Positions 33,474-42,211 of a stretch of DNA of 64,000 nt are shown here, piece by piece. Location: NCBI GenBank assembly GCA_017889585.1, contig JAGFZX010000002.1:150798-214797 (forward strand), read 5' to 3'. Each line of letters begins with the position of its first letter. Within the stretch, counting starts at the first letter, position 1. This stretch comes from Bacillota bacterium (GTDB taxonomy: Bacteria > Bacillota > Negativicutes > DSM-13327). Both the position numbers and the translations under genes were made by a program. The notes beneath the pieces are model-generated. The model saw only the letters and a program-made list of their open reading frames with translations, did no database searches and was not told the origin of the DNA.

Positions 33474-34727
33474 ATGACTAAAGAACAGATTATTAGTGAA
33501 ACCATTGATAATTATGAAAAATTTATCAATCCTGCTATGGCTAAATTATTTCGTTTTATAGGATTGTCTACAGTGGAATGGGAAGCTGAAGGCAGTATTA
33601 TACGTGATATTGATGAAAAAGAGTATATTGATTGTTTGGGTGGTTATGGTGTATTTAGCTTGGGGCATCGTCATCCGCGAGTTGTGGAAGCGGTGAAAAA
33701 ACAACTTGATACTATGCCGTTATCCAGTAAAGTACTATTTAATAAGCCTATGGCTGATTTATCCGCATTACTTGCTGAAATTACACCAGGAGAGTTGCAG
33801 TATAGTTTTATTGTCAATAGTGGTACTGAAGCAGTTGAGGGAGCACTTAAATTAGCGCGTATTCACACTGGGCGATCTAAAATAATCTCTACAATCAATT
33901 CTTTTCATGGTAAGACATTAGGGGCCTTGAGTGCGACTGGTCGTGATTTGTTTCGTGATCCATTTAAGCCGTTACTCAACGGTTTTGAGCATGTTCCCTT
34001 TAATGATATCCTTGCAATCCAAAAAGTGATTGATAGTGAAACTGCAGCTGTCATTATTGAGCCTATTCAAGGCGAGGGTGGAATCATTGTTCCATGTGAT
34101 GATTATTTGCCAGCAGTATGTAAGCTTTGTGATGAATATGGTGCTCTGCTTATTTGTGATGAAGTGCAAACCGGACTCGGGCGTACTGGTAAAATGTTTG
34201 CTGTTAATCACTATGATGTAGTACCTGATATTTTAGTAACTGCAAAAGCTCTGGGGGGTGGTGTTATGCCGATCGGGGCATTTACGGCTAAACCCCAAAT
34301 ATGGGAAAAATATATAGCAAGCCCATTTTTACATACATCTACTTTTGGTGGTAATCCCTTGGCATGTGTTGCAGCAACCACAGCTATTCATGTTTTGCAA
34401 GACGAATATATTGTCGAGCGATCGGCAATTGCTGGTGCCTATTTTCTTGAAAAATTAATTGCCTTGCAACAAGCCTTTCCTGATGTTATTCAAGAAGTAC
34501 GAGGCAAAGGGCTGATGATTGGTATTGAACTGACTAAAGAAGGCATTGGCGGCTTACTCATGGCTGAAATGATTAACAAAGGGGTTTTAGTTGCTTATAC
34601 TCTTAATAATCCCAAAGTAATTCGGATAGAACCACCACTCATTATTAGTCAGGAACTAGTCGATGTGGTAATGAAGGCTTTGGCGGAAGCGGTAGAATTA
34701 GCTCATGATATGATTGAAGATTTATAG
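33474..34727 (+). CDS. Class III PLP-dependent aminotransferase (putrescine/ornithine type)
   Basis: 417 aa. ATG 33474 follows GGAGGTG at 33462-33468; the longer frame begins before that site. It has the fold-type I landmarks NSGTEAVEGALKLAR (~115), NSFHGKTLGALSATG (~150), EPIQGEGGIIVP (~205), CDEVQTGLGRTG (~235) and the PLP lysine in TAKALGGGVMPIGAF (~265). Overall it looks closest to putrescine aminotransferase PatA and to acetylornithine-type enzymes. Substrate cannot be settled. No polyamine or arginine genes are adjacent; an SRPBCC gene follows by 11 bases. Confidence 0.88.
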   Translation: MTKEQIISETIDNYEKFINPAMAKLFRFIGLSTVEWEAEGSIIRDIDEKEYIDCLGGYGVFSLGHRHPRVVEAVKKQLDTMPLSSKVLFNKPMADLSALLAEITPGELQYSFIVNSGTEAVEGALKLARIHTGRSKIISTINSFHGKTLGALSATGRDLFRDPFKPLLNGFEHVPFNDILAIQKVIDSETAAVIIEPIQGEGGIIVPCDDYLPAVCKLCDEYGALLICDEVQTGLGRTGKMFAVNHYDVVPDILVTAKALGGGVMPIGAFTAKPQIWEKYIASPFLHTSTFGGNPLACVAATTAIHVLQDEYIVERSAIAGAYFLEKLIALQQAFPDVIQEVRGKGLMIGIELTKEGIGGLLMAEMINKGVLVAYTLNNPKVIRIEPPLIISQELVDVVMKALAEAVELAHDMIEDL

Positions 34728-34738
34728 GGGGATCTATT

Positions 34739-35179
34739 ATGCCATATGTTGAGGTGACTATTTCAGTTAAGTGTCAGCCCGATAAGATTTATCCAATCTT
34801 AAAGGATATGGAAAAGTATCCAGGCTTTATGACTGACTTGGTCAGTGTAGAAGTATTGGAACGCACGGGTAATACAACTGTGACTAAATGGGTATCAAAT
34901 GTTGATGGACGAGTTATTAAATGGACAGAATTAGATACTTTTGATGATGAAAATATGCATATTTCTTATAGTCAAATTGATGGAGATTTGAAAAAAATGG
35001 CTGGCGAGTGGATATTAACTCCCACTACTGAGGGAACTGATATAAATTTAACAGTGGATTTTGAATTTGGTATTCCCATGATTTCTGGCCTTCTAAACCC
35101 AATCTTGAAGAAAAAAGTCCGGGATAATAGCATGAATATGCTCAAATCTGTTAAAGAAAAGATGGAAGTCAGTGTCTAA
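34739..35179 (+). CDS. SRPBCC (polyketide cyclase/RatA-like) family protein
   Basis: 146 aa, ATG behind GGGGGATC. The whole protein is one START-like helix-grip fold: the early strand VEVTISVKCQPDKIYPILKDMEKYPGFM, central beta strands, and a long C-terminal helix (PILKKKVRDNSMNMLKSVKEKM). These bind hydrophobic ligands such as lipids or quinone precursors. It has the COQ10/RatA-type pattern, but no specific ligand is evident. It is translated between an aminotransferase and the protease HtpX. Confidence 0.8.
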   Translation: MPYVEVTISVKCQPDKIYPILKDMEKYPGFMTDLVSVEVLERTGNTTVTKWVSNVDGRVIKWTELDTFDDENMHISYSQIDGDLKKMAGEWILTPTTEGTDINLTVDFEFGIPMISGLLNPILKKKVRDNSMNMLKSVKEKMEVSV

Positions 35180-35204
35180 TGTGGATATGTGAGGGGATGC
35201 GAAT

Positions 35205-36074
35205 TTGAATACGGTAAGGACGACAGCTTTATTAGCCGCTCTAACAGGATTATTATTGGCGGTAGGCGCTTTTTTCGGTGGCACTAGAGGCATGACAATT
35301 ATGATTGTGATATCTTTGCTGATGAATTTTGTTAGCTACTGGTTTAGTGATAAAATTGTTCTTAGTATGTATGGCGCAAGAGAAGTGACTCCTCAGGATG
35401 CTGTTGATTTGATTAGAATGGTATCCGGGTTAGTGCAAAAATCTAAATTGCCAATGCCTAAGGTATATATTATTGATACGGATGTGCCGAATGCTTTTGC
35501 TACTGGGCGTAATCCTCAGCATGCTGCAGTAGCTGTAACAACAGGTATAATACGTACTCTTAAAACGGAAGAACTTGAGGGGGTAATTGCTCACGAGTTA
35601 GCCCATATAAAAAATCGTGATACACTGATTAGTACGGTAGTGGCTAGTATTGCCGGCGTGATTACTATGATTGCGAATATTGCTCAATGGACAGCATTTT
35701 TAGGTTTTGGGCGGGATAATGATGAGGAAGGTAGTGGCCTTGCTAGTATTGTTGAATTTATCTTTCTAGTCGTATTGGCTCCTTTAGCAGCAACACTTAT
35801 TCAATTAGGTATTTCACGTTCGCGGGAATTTAAGGCTGATGAAACAGGCGGCATTATTTCAGGGAATCCTTTAGCCCTAGCTAGTGCTTTGGAGAAAATT
35901 GAGTATTATGCGCAAAATAAAGTTATGTTAGAGGCCACTCCGTCCACATCTCATATGTTTATTGTTAATCCATTTAGCGGAGCTGGTAATTGGTTGATGA
36001 GTTTATTTAGCACTCATCCTGCGACTACTGATCGCATCGCGAGATTGAAAGAATTATCAAAGCGCGGACGTTGA
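35205..36074 (+). CDS. htpX: Membrane M48 protease HtpX
   Basis: 289 aa from TTG 35205 with GAGGGG upstream. Two N-terminal membrane helices (~8-50) are followed by the zinc motif [10 protein letters not shown] near residue 130, two more hydrophobic segments, and the third ligand in [11 protein letters not shown] near 208. Standard length for HtpX, which degrades misfolded inner-membrane proteins with its active site in the cytoplasm. Unlike the secreted M48 at 22972 this one has the canonical four-helix layout. Confidence 0.93.
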   Translation: MNTVRTTALLAALTGLLLAVGAFFGGTRGMTIMIVISLLMNFVSYWFSDKIVLSMYGAREVTPQDAVDLIRMVSGLVQKSKLPMPKVYIIDTDVPNAFATGRNPQHAAVAVTTGIIRTLKTEELEGVIAHELAHIKNRDTLISTVVASIAGVITMIANIAQWTAFLGFGRDNDEEGSGLASIVEFIFLVVLAPLAATLIQLGISRSREFKADETGGIISGNPLALASALEKIEYYAQNKVMLEATPSTSHMFIVNPFSGAGNWLMSLFSTHPATTDRIARLKELSKRGR

Positions 36075-36124
36075 GGGGGAGTTTAGAGGAAATAATAGGT
36101 CGATTAACATGAAGAAATGGTGTG

Positions 36125-36640
36125 ATGATAGTGGAAAATAAATTGATACCATATAAAGGTATTATCCCTAAAATACATGAAAATGTATATTTAGCTAATG
36201 GTACATATATTATTGGTGATGTTACGATTGATTCTCATTCTAATATATGGTTTAATACTGTTATTCGTGGTGACGTACATCCCATAACAATTGGTAAATA
36301 TACTAATATTCAAGACAATTCTACTATTCATGTTGTACGTGATCATCCTACAGTCATTAAAGATTATGTGACTGTAGGCCATGGCGTTATTTTACATGCA
36401 TGTCATATAGCAAGTAATTGTTTAATTGGTATGGGAGCAATTATTTTGAGTTATGCGGAAATTGGTGAAAATTGCATTATTGGTGCAGGTGCTCTTATCA
36501 CTGAGCATAAGAAGATTCCACCGAATTCTTTAGTTATGGGGTCACCTGGTAAGGTAGTGCGTACAGTAACAAGAGAAGAAATTGAGGCGATTAGAATGTC
36601 GGCCCTCAACTATTATGAAGAGTCCGAACAATATCGCTGA
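36125..36640 (+). CDS. Gamma-class carbonic anhydrase family protein
   Basis: 171 aa. The start is uncertain among GTG 36122, ATG 36125 and GTG 36131 because no strong ribosome site is seen. Left-handed beta-helix repeats cover residues ~10-150 (NVYLANGTYIIGDVTIDSHSN, NIQDNSTIHV, CLIGMGAIILSYAEIGENCIIGAG). Zinc ligands of the family are visible as His in STIHVVRDHPT, VGHGVILHAC. Such proteins (YrdA/PaaY type) are putative carbonic anhydrases, though many show little activity. Confidence 0.88.
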   Translation: MIVENKLIPYKGIIPKIHENVYLANGTYIIGDVTIDSHSNIWFNTVIRGDVHPITIGKYTNIQDNSTIHVVRDHPTVIKDYVTVGHGVILHACHIASNCLIGMGAIILSYAEIGENCIIGAGALITEHKKIPPNSLVMGSPGKVVRTVTREEIEAIRMSALNYYEESEQYR

Positions 36641-36654
36641 TTGAGGTGAAGAGG

Positions 36655-37107
36655 ATGGAAAATACATTAGTTTTATTAAAACCTGATGCTGTTGCCAAAG
36701 GAGTATGTGGAGAAATTATTGCTCGCTTTGAAAAACGTGGAATTAAAATCATTGGGATGAAAATGCTATACTTATCAAGAGCGCAAGCTGCAATCCATTA
36801 TAGTGAGCATCAGGATAAGCCGTTTTTTGATGAGTTGGTTAATTTTATTATTTCAGGGCCGCTTGTTGCCATAGCTCTTCAGGGTGAAAATGTCGTTAAG
36901 CTAGTACGGACCATGATGGGGTCAACTAATCCGCTAGAAGCAGCGCCTGGTACAATTCGTGGGGATTTAGCCACAAATATTAAAAATAATATAATTCATG
37001 GCTCAGATGGACCAGTCAGTGCTAAGCGAGAGATAAATATTTATTTTAATGACAGTGAACTTTGTAAAGAGGTGGCTTATGAAAGTTTATACAAAGACAG
37101 GGGATAA
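36655..37107 (+). CDS. ndk: Nucleoside diphosphate kinase
   Basis: 150 aa. ATG 36655 has GAGGTG at 36643-36648; a GTG at 36646 lies in that site. It starts MENTLVLLKPDAVAKG, and the phosphorylated histidine is in NNIIHGSDGP near residue 116. It balances NTP pools by transferring the gamma phosphate between nucleotides. The last 29 bases overlap the adenosyltransferase gene. Confidence 0.96.
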   Translation: MENTLVLLKPDAVAKGVCGEIIARFEKRGIKIIGMKMLYLSRAQAAIHYSEHQDKPFFDELVNFIISGPLVAIALQGENVVKLVRTMMGSTNPLEAAPGTIRGDLATNIKNNIIHGSDGPVSAKREINIYFNDSELCKEVAYESLYKDRG

Positions 37108-37579
37108 AGGTACTACTGGCTTATTAACAGGTGAGCGTATTGAGAAAGATAGTCTTAGAGTGGAAGCTTATGGTACGATTGATGAAGTAAATTCTGCCCT
37201 CGGTTTGGCGAGAGTTTGGTGCACAAAGGCTGATGTGCAAGAGATTATTTATAGTGCGCAAAAGGCACTTATGATGATTATGGCTGATCTCGCCAGTATT
37301 CATAGTAGTACATACTATATATCTGAGGAACATAGCAGGCAATTTGAACAGTTTATTGATAAACTTGATGCCCAGTTGCCTCCCTTACAGGCCTTTATTA
37401 TTCCAGGTGGCAACGCTGGTGCGGCTGCTTTAGATTTGGCGCGGACAGTGACGCGGCGAGCCGAACGTCAAGTACTAAGGTTATCGAGGCAAGAAGAGGT
37501 AAACGAACATATATTAATAACGTTGAATAGGTTATCAGATTTATGCTTTATGTTGGCTAGAGTTGAACTAGGTGAGTAA
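37079..37579 (+). CDS. PduO-type ATP:cob(I)alamin adenosyltransferase
   Basis: 166 aa. ATG 37079 follows GAGGTGG inside the ndk 3' end, so the genes are coupled. The family signature KVYTKTGDKGTTGLLTG at residues 2-18 and VEAYGTIDEVNSALGLA near 33 form the ATP site. A helical bundle follows with RTVTRRAERQVLRL and NRLSDLCFMLAR near the C-terminus. It makes adenosylcobalamin, the same product as CobO at 12598, by an unrelated fold. No B12-dependent enzyme is encoded nearby. Confidence 0.92.
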   Translation: MKVYTKTGDKGTTGLLTGERIEKDSLRVEAYGTIDEVNSALGLARVWCTKADVQEIIYSAQKALMMIMADLASIHSSTYYISEEHSRQFEQFIDKLDAQLPPLQAFIIPGGNAGAAALDLARTVTRRAERQVLRLSRQEEVNEHILITLNRLSDLCFMLARVELGE

Positions 37580-37610
37580 AAATAATTAATAGGATAGTAT
37601 GTAGTGCTAG

Positions 37611-37639
37611 CACTAATATGGTGGTTGCAGCATACATTA
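37611..37639 (+). promoter_or_regulatory. Possible mother-cell (sigma-E/sigma-K type) promoter before the spoVM candidate
   Basis: CATACATTA at 37631-37639 matches both the sigma-E (CATACAnT) and sigma-K (CATAnnnTA) -10 consensus. CAC at 37611-37613 lies 17 bases upstream, as in sigma-K promoters. A 14-bp perfect palindrome, TAGTGCTAGCACTA, covers 37602-37615. Confidence 0.4.
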
Positions 37640-37697
37640 TCAATAGATATGGTGTACTGCATGCAATAATGCTGTGCTAAGTAATAAGGGGGCGAAC

Positions 37698-37781
37698 ATG
37701 GTGAAATCATTTAAGATTTATGTCATGTCATTACCTAAACCACTGCGTAAACTAATGCAAATATTTTGTAAAAGTAGTTAA
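37698..37781 (+). CDS. spoVM: Probable SpoVM, 27-residue sporulation peptide
   Basis: A 27-codon gene with AAGGGGG at 37686-37692 and its own terminator. The product, MVKSFKIYVMSLPKPLRKLM followed by QIFCKSS, resembles Bacillus SpoVM (26 aa) in length, in the IYxxxLPKxL core, and in being a basic amphipathic helix. SpoVM recognises the convex forespore membrane and anchors SpoIVA, which is encoded at 15368. A CATACATTA box 60 bases upstream fits mother-cell sigma factors. The main doubt is the low information in so short a sequence. It lies between the PduO-type gene and the EF-G paralogue. Confidence 0.6.
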   Translation: MVKSFKIYVMSLPKPLRKLMQIFCKSS

Positions 37782-37791
37782 AATAGGTAAT

Positions 37792-37829
37792 AAAAATAGC
37801 CGCCTCACTAGGCGGTTATTTTTATTTTT
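37792..37829 (+). terminator. Terminator after the spoVM candidate
   Basis: AAAAATAGCCGCCT (37792-37805) pairs with AGGCGGTTATTTTT (37810-37823). Confidence 0.85.
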
Positions 37830-37940
37830 GATGTATAATAAACTGAAAAGAAGGAAAATTACATATTAACAGAGAATTCCAATAATGGTTATATTAATTA
37901 GTGTTACTGAGAGGCTAAATTAATATAGGGGGGATATCAA

Positions 37941-40025
37941 TTGAAAGAGTATAAAAGTGATAAACTGAGAAATGTCGGAATTATAGCCCACGGCGGAGCT
38001 GGTAAGACAAGTCTTGTAGAATCATTACTCTTTAATGCAGGAGCAACAACGCGTATCGGTCGTGTGGATGATGGAACGACGATTACTGATTATGAACCTG
38101 AAGAGATTAAGCGTAAAGTAACAATTAGTGCGGCTTTGGCTCCGTGCGAATGGCGAGAAAATAAAATAAATTTTATTGATACTCCTGGATATGCTGATTT
38201 TGTTGGAGAAGTAAAAAGTGTGCTAAGAGCTATTGATAGTACATTGGTATTATTATGTGCGGCTTCAGGTATTGAGGTGGAAACGGAGAAAGTCTGGAAA
38301 TACGCTGATGAATTGAAGTTGCCGCGGCTGGCATTTATTAATAAAATGGATCGAGAAAATGCGGATTTTTATAGTGTTGTACAAGATATGAAAGAAAAAT
38401 TTGGCGCAAGTGTTTTGCCGATTCAATTACCAATTGGAGCAGAGGAAACCTTTAAAGGGATTGTTGATCTGCTGAAAATGAAGGCGATTACACCTGTGAG
38501 CAAGCAGGGATCTCAATATGTGGAAGGTGATATTCCAGAGGATATGATGGAAACAGCCCTTGATTTAAGGCAAAAGTTAATTGAATCAGCTGCTGAAGCT
38601 GATGATGAACTGTTAGTTAAATATCTTGATGGCGAAACATTGTCTGATGATGAAATAAAATTGGGCTTATTTAAGGGGATCTCTCAGGCGAAAATATTCC
38701 CGGTAATGTGTGGCTCTGCTTATAAAAATATTGGTATTCAACAAATTATGGATGCTATATTGGAATATTCACCCTCGCCAGAGGCTAGTTGTGTTTCTGG
38801 CGTACATCCTGTATCTAGAATGCCTATAGAAAGAAAAATTTCCGATGCTTTTGCCGCAATGGTCTTTAAGACTACTGCAGATCCCTTTGTTGGTCGTCTT
38901 AGTTATATAAGAGTATTCTCAGGAGTAATGAAGCCTGATAGTATGTTGTATAATGCTTCTAGAGACAAAACTGAACGTGTGGGGAACCTTTTCACATTGC
39001 GTGGTAAACATCAAGAGGCATTAACTAACGTATATGCTGGTGATATTGCAGTTGTCGCTAAACTTCAGGAAACGGTGACAGGGGATTCCTTGTGTGAAAA
39101 AGATAAGCCTATAATTTTTGCGCCAGTATCATATCCTAAACCCATGTATACCATGTGTATTGAAGCTAAAAATAAAGGCGATGAGGATAAAATAGGTAAC
39201 GCCTTACAACGTCTCGTTGATGAAGATCCAACATTTAAAGTTGTAAAAAATACTGAGACCAAACAATTGTTGATTAGTGGCATTGGTGAAGTACATACTG
39301 ATATTATGGCAGAGCGTATGAAACGAAAGTTTGGTGTAGATGTATTACTATCTGATCCTAAGGTGCCATATCGGGAAACCATTCGTGGCAGTGTTAAAGT
39401 TGAAGGTAAGCATAAAAAGCAAAGCGGGGGTCATGGTCAGTATGGTCATGTATGGTTACAACTTGATCCCTTGCCAGTCGGTAAGGAGTTTGAATTCGTT
39501 GATTCAATTTTTGGTGGATCAGTACCGCGGCAGTATATTCCTGCCGTAGAAAAGGGGGTGCGAGAGGGGCTAACCAGTGGTATTTTGGGTGGGTATCCAA
39601 TGGTAGATATTAAGGTAACTCTGTATGATGGATCATATCATAATGTTGACTCCTCGGAAATGGCCTTCAAAATTGCCAGTATAATGGCTTTGCGCAAAGG
39701 AGCTTTACAGGCTAGACCAGCTTTGTTAGAGCCTATTTGTAATGTGGAAATTAATGTACCTGCGGCCTTCATGGGGGATGTTATAGCTGATTTAAACGGT
39801 AAGCGTGGACGCATTCAAGGTATGGAACCTGTCGGACAAGGGGAGGGTGTTATCAAGGCGCAAGTACCTATGTCTGAGATGTTTAAGTATGCTATTGATT
39901 TGCGCTCAATTACCCAGGGACGAGGCTACTTTGATTTAAATTTTTCCCACTATGACGAAGTGCCTGGGCGGATTGCCGAAATGATTATTTCCGCTAGCAA
40001 AAAAGAAAAAGCGGAAGATCATTAA
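37941..40025 (+). CDS. Elongation factor G-like translational GTPase (EF-G paralogue)
   Basis: 694 aa from TTG 37941 behind GGGGGGAT. It has all five EF-G domains by length. The GTPase motifs are AHGGAGKTSL (G1), DTPGYADF (G3) and INKMDRENAD (G4). The main EF-G has AHIDAGKTT at G1 and lies in the str operon, so this is the second copy found in many Firmicutes. Residues near 495 read GQYGHVWL, in domain IV. Roles of such paralogues differ (recycling, stress or none), and none can be assigned here. Flanked by terminators, it is transcribed alone. Confidence 0.88.
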   Translation: MKEYKSDKLRNVGIIAHGGAGKTSLVESLLFNAGATTRIGRVDDGTTITDYEPEEIKRKVTISAALAPCEWRENKINFIDTPGYADFVGEVKSVLRAIDSTLVLLCAASGIEVETEKVWKYADELKLPRLAFINKMDRENADFYSVVQDMKEKFGASVLPIQLPIGAEETFKGIVDLLKMKAITPVSKQGSQYVEGDIPEDMMETALDLRQKLIESAAEADDELLVKYLDGETLSDDEIKLGLFKGISQAKIFPVMCGSAYKNIGIQQIMDAILEYSPSPEASCVSGVHPVSRMPIERKISDAFAAMVFKTTADPFVGRLSYIRVFSGVMKPDSMLYNASRDKTERVGNLFTLRGKHQEALTNVYAGDIAVVAKLQETVTGDSLCEKDKPIIFAPVSYPKPMYTMCIEAKNKGDEDKIGNALQRLVDEDPTFKVVKNTETKQLLISGIGEVHTDIMAERMKRKFGVDVLLSDPKVPYRETIRGSVKVEGKHKKQSGGHGQYGHVWLQLDPLPVGKEFEFVDSIFGGSVPRQYIPAVEKGVREGLTSGILGGYPMVDIKVTLYDGSYHNVDSSEMAFKIASIMALRKGALQARPALLEPICNVEINVPAAFMGDVIADLNGKRGRIQGMEPVGQGEGVIKAQVPMSEMFKYAIDLRSITQGRGYFDLNFSHYDEVPGRIAEMIISASKKEKAEDH

Positions 40026-40038
40026 TATAAAGAAGAAA

Positions 40039-40068
40039 AAAGCCAATCTTTATTTAAAGATTGGCTTT
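40039..40068. terminator. Bidirectional terminator between the EF-G paralogue and the tRNA operon
   Basis: AAAGCCAATCTTTA (40039-40052) pairs with TAAAGATTGGCTTT (40055-40068). On the minus strand the stem is followed by TTTTTTCTTCTT, so it mainly serves the tRNAs. Confidence 0.85.
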
Positions 40069-40089
40069 GTATATTCGATGATCATAAAA

Positions 40090-40165
40090 TGGCAGGGGCA
40101 GCTGGACTCGAACCAACGCATACGGGAGTCAAAGTCCCGTGCCTTACCAACTTGGCTATGCCCCT
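40090..40165 (-). tRNA. tRNA-Gln (anticodon TTG)
   Basis: 76 bases. Acceptor AGGGGCA/TGCCCCT, anticodon stem CGGGA/TCCCG with loop CTTTGAC (anticodon TTG), T loop TTCGAGT, CCA encoded. It is second in a two-tRNA transcript with tRNA-Pro. Confidence 0.95.
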
Positions 40166-40174
40166 AGAAGATAA

Positions 40175-40251
40175 TGGTCGGAGCGGCAGGATTCGAACCT
40201 GCGACCCCCTGGTCCCAAGCCAGGTGCTCTACCAAGCTGAGCCACGCCCCG
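40175..40251 (-). tRNA. tRNA-Pro (anticodon TGG)
   Basis: 77 bases. Acceptor CGGGGCG/CGCTCCG, anticodon stem CCTGG/CCAGG with loop CTTGGGA (anticodon TGG), T arm GCAGG-TTCGAAT-CCTGC, CCA encoded. It reads CCA and CCG. It is first gene after the promoter at 40267-40295. Confidence 0.95.
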
Positions 40252-40266
40252 ATCTCACAGTTATTT

Positions 40267-40295
40267 ATTATATAGAAAATGTGGAACATTGTCAA
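40267..40295 (-). promoter_or_regulatory. Sigma-A promoter of the tRNA-Pro/tRNA-Gln operon
   Basis: Minus strand: perfect TTGACA (40290-40295), 17-base spacer, perfect TATAAT (40267-40272), 15 bases before the first tRNA. Confidence 0.9.
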
Positions 40296-40322
40296 CATAA
40301 TAAATAATTTTTTTTATTGGTA

Positions 40323-42005
40323 TTACTCATTGATAAATGCTAAGGATAATTTGGGTTTTAGCCATATTTCAAAAGTTCGTTGCCAAGGAAGATTAGTTTT
40401 GATATTTAAATCAGTTATTATAATTTTTTGTGGTCCTTGGTTGGTTTCAATAATAACAGGGCGGTTATATAATGCTTCGCTGAGCAGCCAGCGAGCTTTA
40501 CTAAACATCAACTTTTGAATTTTATAATTAGTTTGGTAATAATGAGAACCTAAATTGTATGGATCAATATGTACTCGTTGTAGCTGTTTATTTATATAAG
40601 GGTTTACTTCTTTCTGATAATATAAATCATCTAAAAACCGGGCGGTCAAAAATTCTAGGTTATCTTGATATAAGCCTACAAGTCCAGGTGTATCCGCCTG
40701 AGTGGTTAATGCGTTGCTGAAAATACAAGCTTGAGTGATTGCAGTGCCAATCGAGTTGCTCGTTGTATTCCAACCGGCATAAGCAATAAGTTTCGGGAGA
40801 TCTACATTTTGCGCTAATAATACAGGTAGCAGGGTCTCGTCTAGTTGGAAATTTTCTGTCAAATCTACTAATGCTACTTTATAGCCTTGATTTAATAAGG
40901 TTTTAAGTTGCTCCGCTGCAGGCTTATATATAGACTTATTTTTCTTTGAACCAACATGTATGTATAGAATAAAATCAGCTTGTTCAGCATTATCAACTTG
41001 TAGACCGCCAGCTATGCGAATTTTTTCCTCGACTGTTGTAGCTACTGTGTTCGGCATATACGGCATTGTTATTTGTGCCCCCTCATTTGTAGAATATACT
41101 ACAAAAATATGAGGCTGATAATTAGATAAGCTCGTGACAATATGAGAGAGTAAAGTTAAGGCTACTTCGTCAGTACCCCGGGTAATGAATACTTTATTCG
41201 CTAAAACGGGTTTCTGTAGAAGTTGATGCTGGAGTTTTTGTTTGTTAATATTAGGCATCCCGAAAGGCTGACCATCATCTTGTCCGATGATTAAACTGCT
41301 TAAGATTCCTTGCTCTACCATATCCATGAGTGCACCATTTAGCTTAGTATTTTGCTCATACATAGCTGTATAGTGATTCATTATATGAACTGGTATCTGT
41401 TCCTCAAGTGCAGTTAGTTTTTTTATATCTTCAATATTTTCAAATGTATAAATCTGATCTTTTAATATAGAGTACTTAAGCATATTTTTTTGATAAATAG
41501 CATTTTCTTGACTATCGGCAATAAGCAAACGGGGGATTATACTAAAAACATACATTTTAAAGTTAGGGTTTTCTTGATGCACCGTTGTTAATAGCTTTAA
41601 TACATCATTAGTATCATTTACTGTGCCTGAAGATAAACGTGATGCTACTAGGCTGCCATGAATAAGCATATCAGTTGAAATAATCGCGGCATCAGCCTGT
41701 TTGCTTGTTTGACGGAGCCAAATTCGCAATGCTTCTTTATTAGCCGGAGTTTTATAATCATCTAATAATTCCGGCTGCGGCATCAGCAGTTTGATGCCAG
41801 CTATGTGGGCGAGTCGCTCTACGAATTGAGTGCAAGGCGGTCGGCTATCGAGAGGTAGCAAGATGACGGTAAGCCAGTATTTATTAGAAGCGTTACTGTT
41901 GATCGGTGTTGCATTATAGACTTTTCCATAACAAATATATAAAGCAATACTTATAATGCTAAATAGTATAACTAATGAGAGGGATAGTTTGGAAGGTTTA
42001 GACAT
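40323..42005 (-). CDS. DUF4127 family exported protein
   Basis: 560 aa. ATG 42005 is used because GAGGTG lies four bases ahead; the upstream ATG overlaps that site. One hydrophobic helix (~8-26) suggests a signal anchor. The family hallmark LLPLDSRPP occurs near residue 50, followed by ISTDMLIHGSLVASR and, near 235, IIGQDDGQPFGMP. The family has no known reaction; the conserved Asp/His motifs hint at a metal- or nucleotide-dependent hydrolase, which is inference. It lies downstream of nothing obvious and is transcribed divergently from rsmD. Confidence 0.82.
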   Translation of the reverse strand: MSKPSKLSLSLVILFSIISIALYICYGKVYNATPINSNASNKYWLTVILLPLDSRPPCTQFVERLAHIAGIKLLMPQPELLDDYKTPANKEALRIWLRQTSKQADAAIISTDMLIHGSLVASRLSSGTVNDTNDVLKLLTTVHQENPNFKMYVFSIIPRLLIADSQENAIYQKNMLKYSILKDQIYTFENIEDIKKLTALEEQIPVHIMNHYTAMYEQNTKLNGALMDMVEQGILSSLIIGQDDGQPFGMPNINKQKLQHQLLQKPVLANKVFITRGTDEVALTLLSHIVTSLSNYQPHIFVVYSTNEGAQITMPYMPNTVATTVEEKIRIAGGLQVDNAEQADFILYIHVGSKKNKSIYKPAAEQLKTLLNQGYKVALVDLTENFQLDETLLPVLLAQNVDLPKLIAYAGWNTTSNSIGTAITQACIFSNALTTQADTPGLVGLYQDNLEFLTARFLDDLYYQKEVNPYINKQLQRVHIDPYNLGSHYYQTNYKIQKLMFSKARWLLSEALYNRPVIIETNQGPQKIIITDLNIKTNLPWQRTFEIWLKPKLSLAFINE

Positions 42006-42211
42006 AAGGCACCTCATTGTATGAATAAATTATATAATTCCAATATTATACATAGGACATAAAGGGTATAATAATACTTTCACTTATATTCGACTGATTC
42101 CCTAAATAAACCTGTAATTTTTATTTTTAAAATATAAATGTTATATAGTGAAATTATGTAGTATACTATAAAATGTGTTAAAATATAACATGAGATTATA
42201 GGGGATTTTAT

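Noticed and set aside
40089..40307. 72-codon plus-strand frame across the tRNA genes
   Set aside because: It consists of the reverse complement of two tRNAs, a common false gene call.
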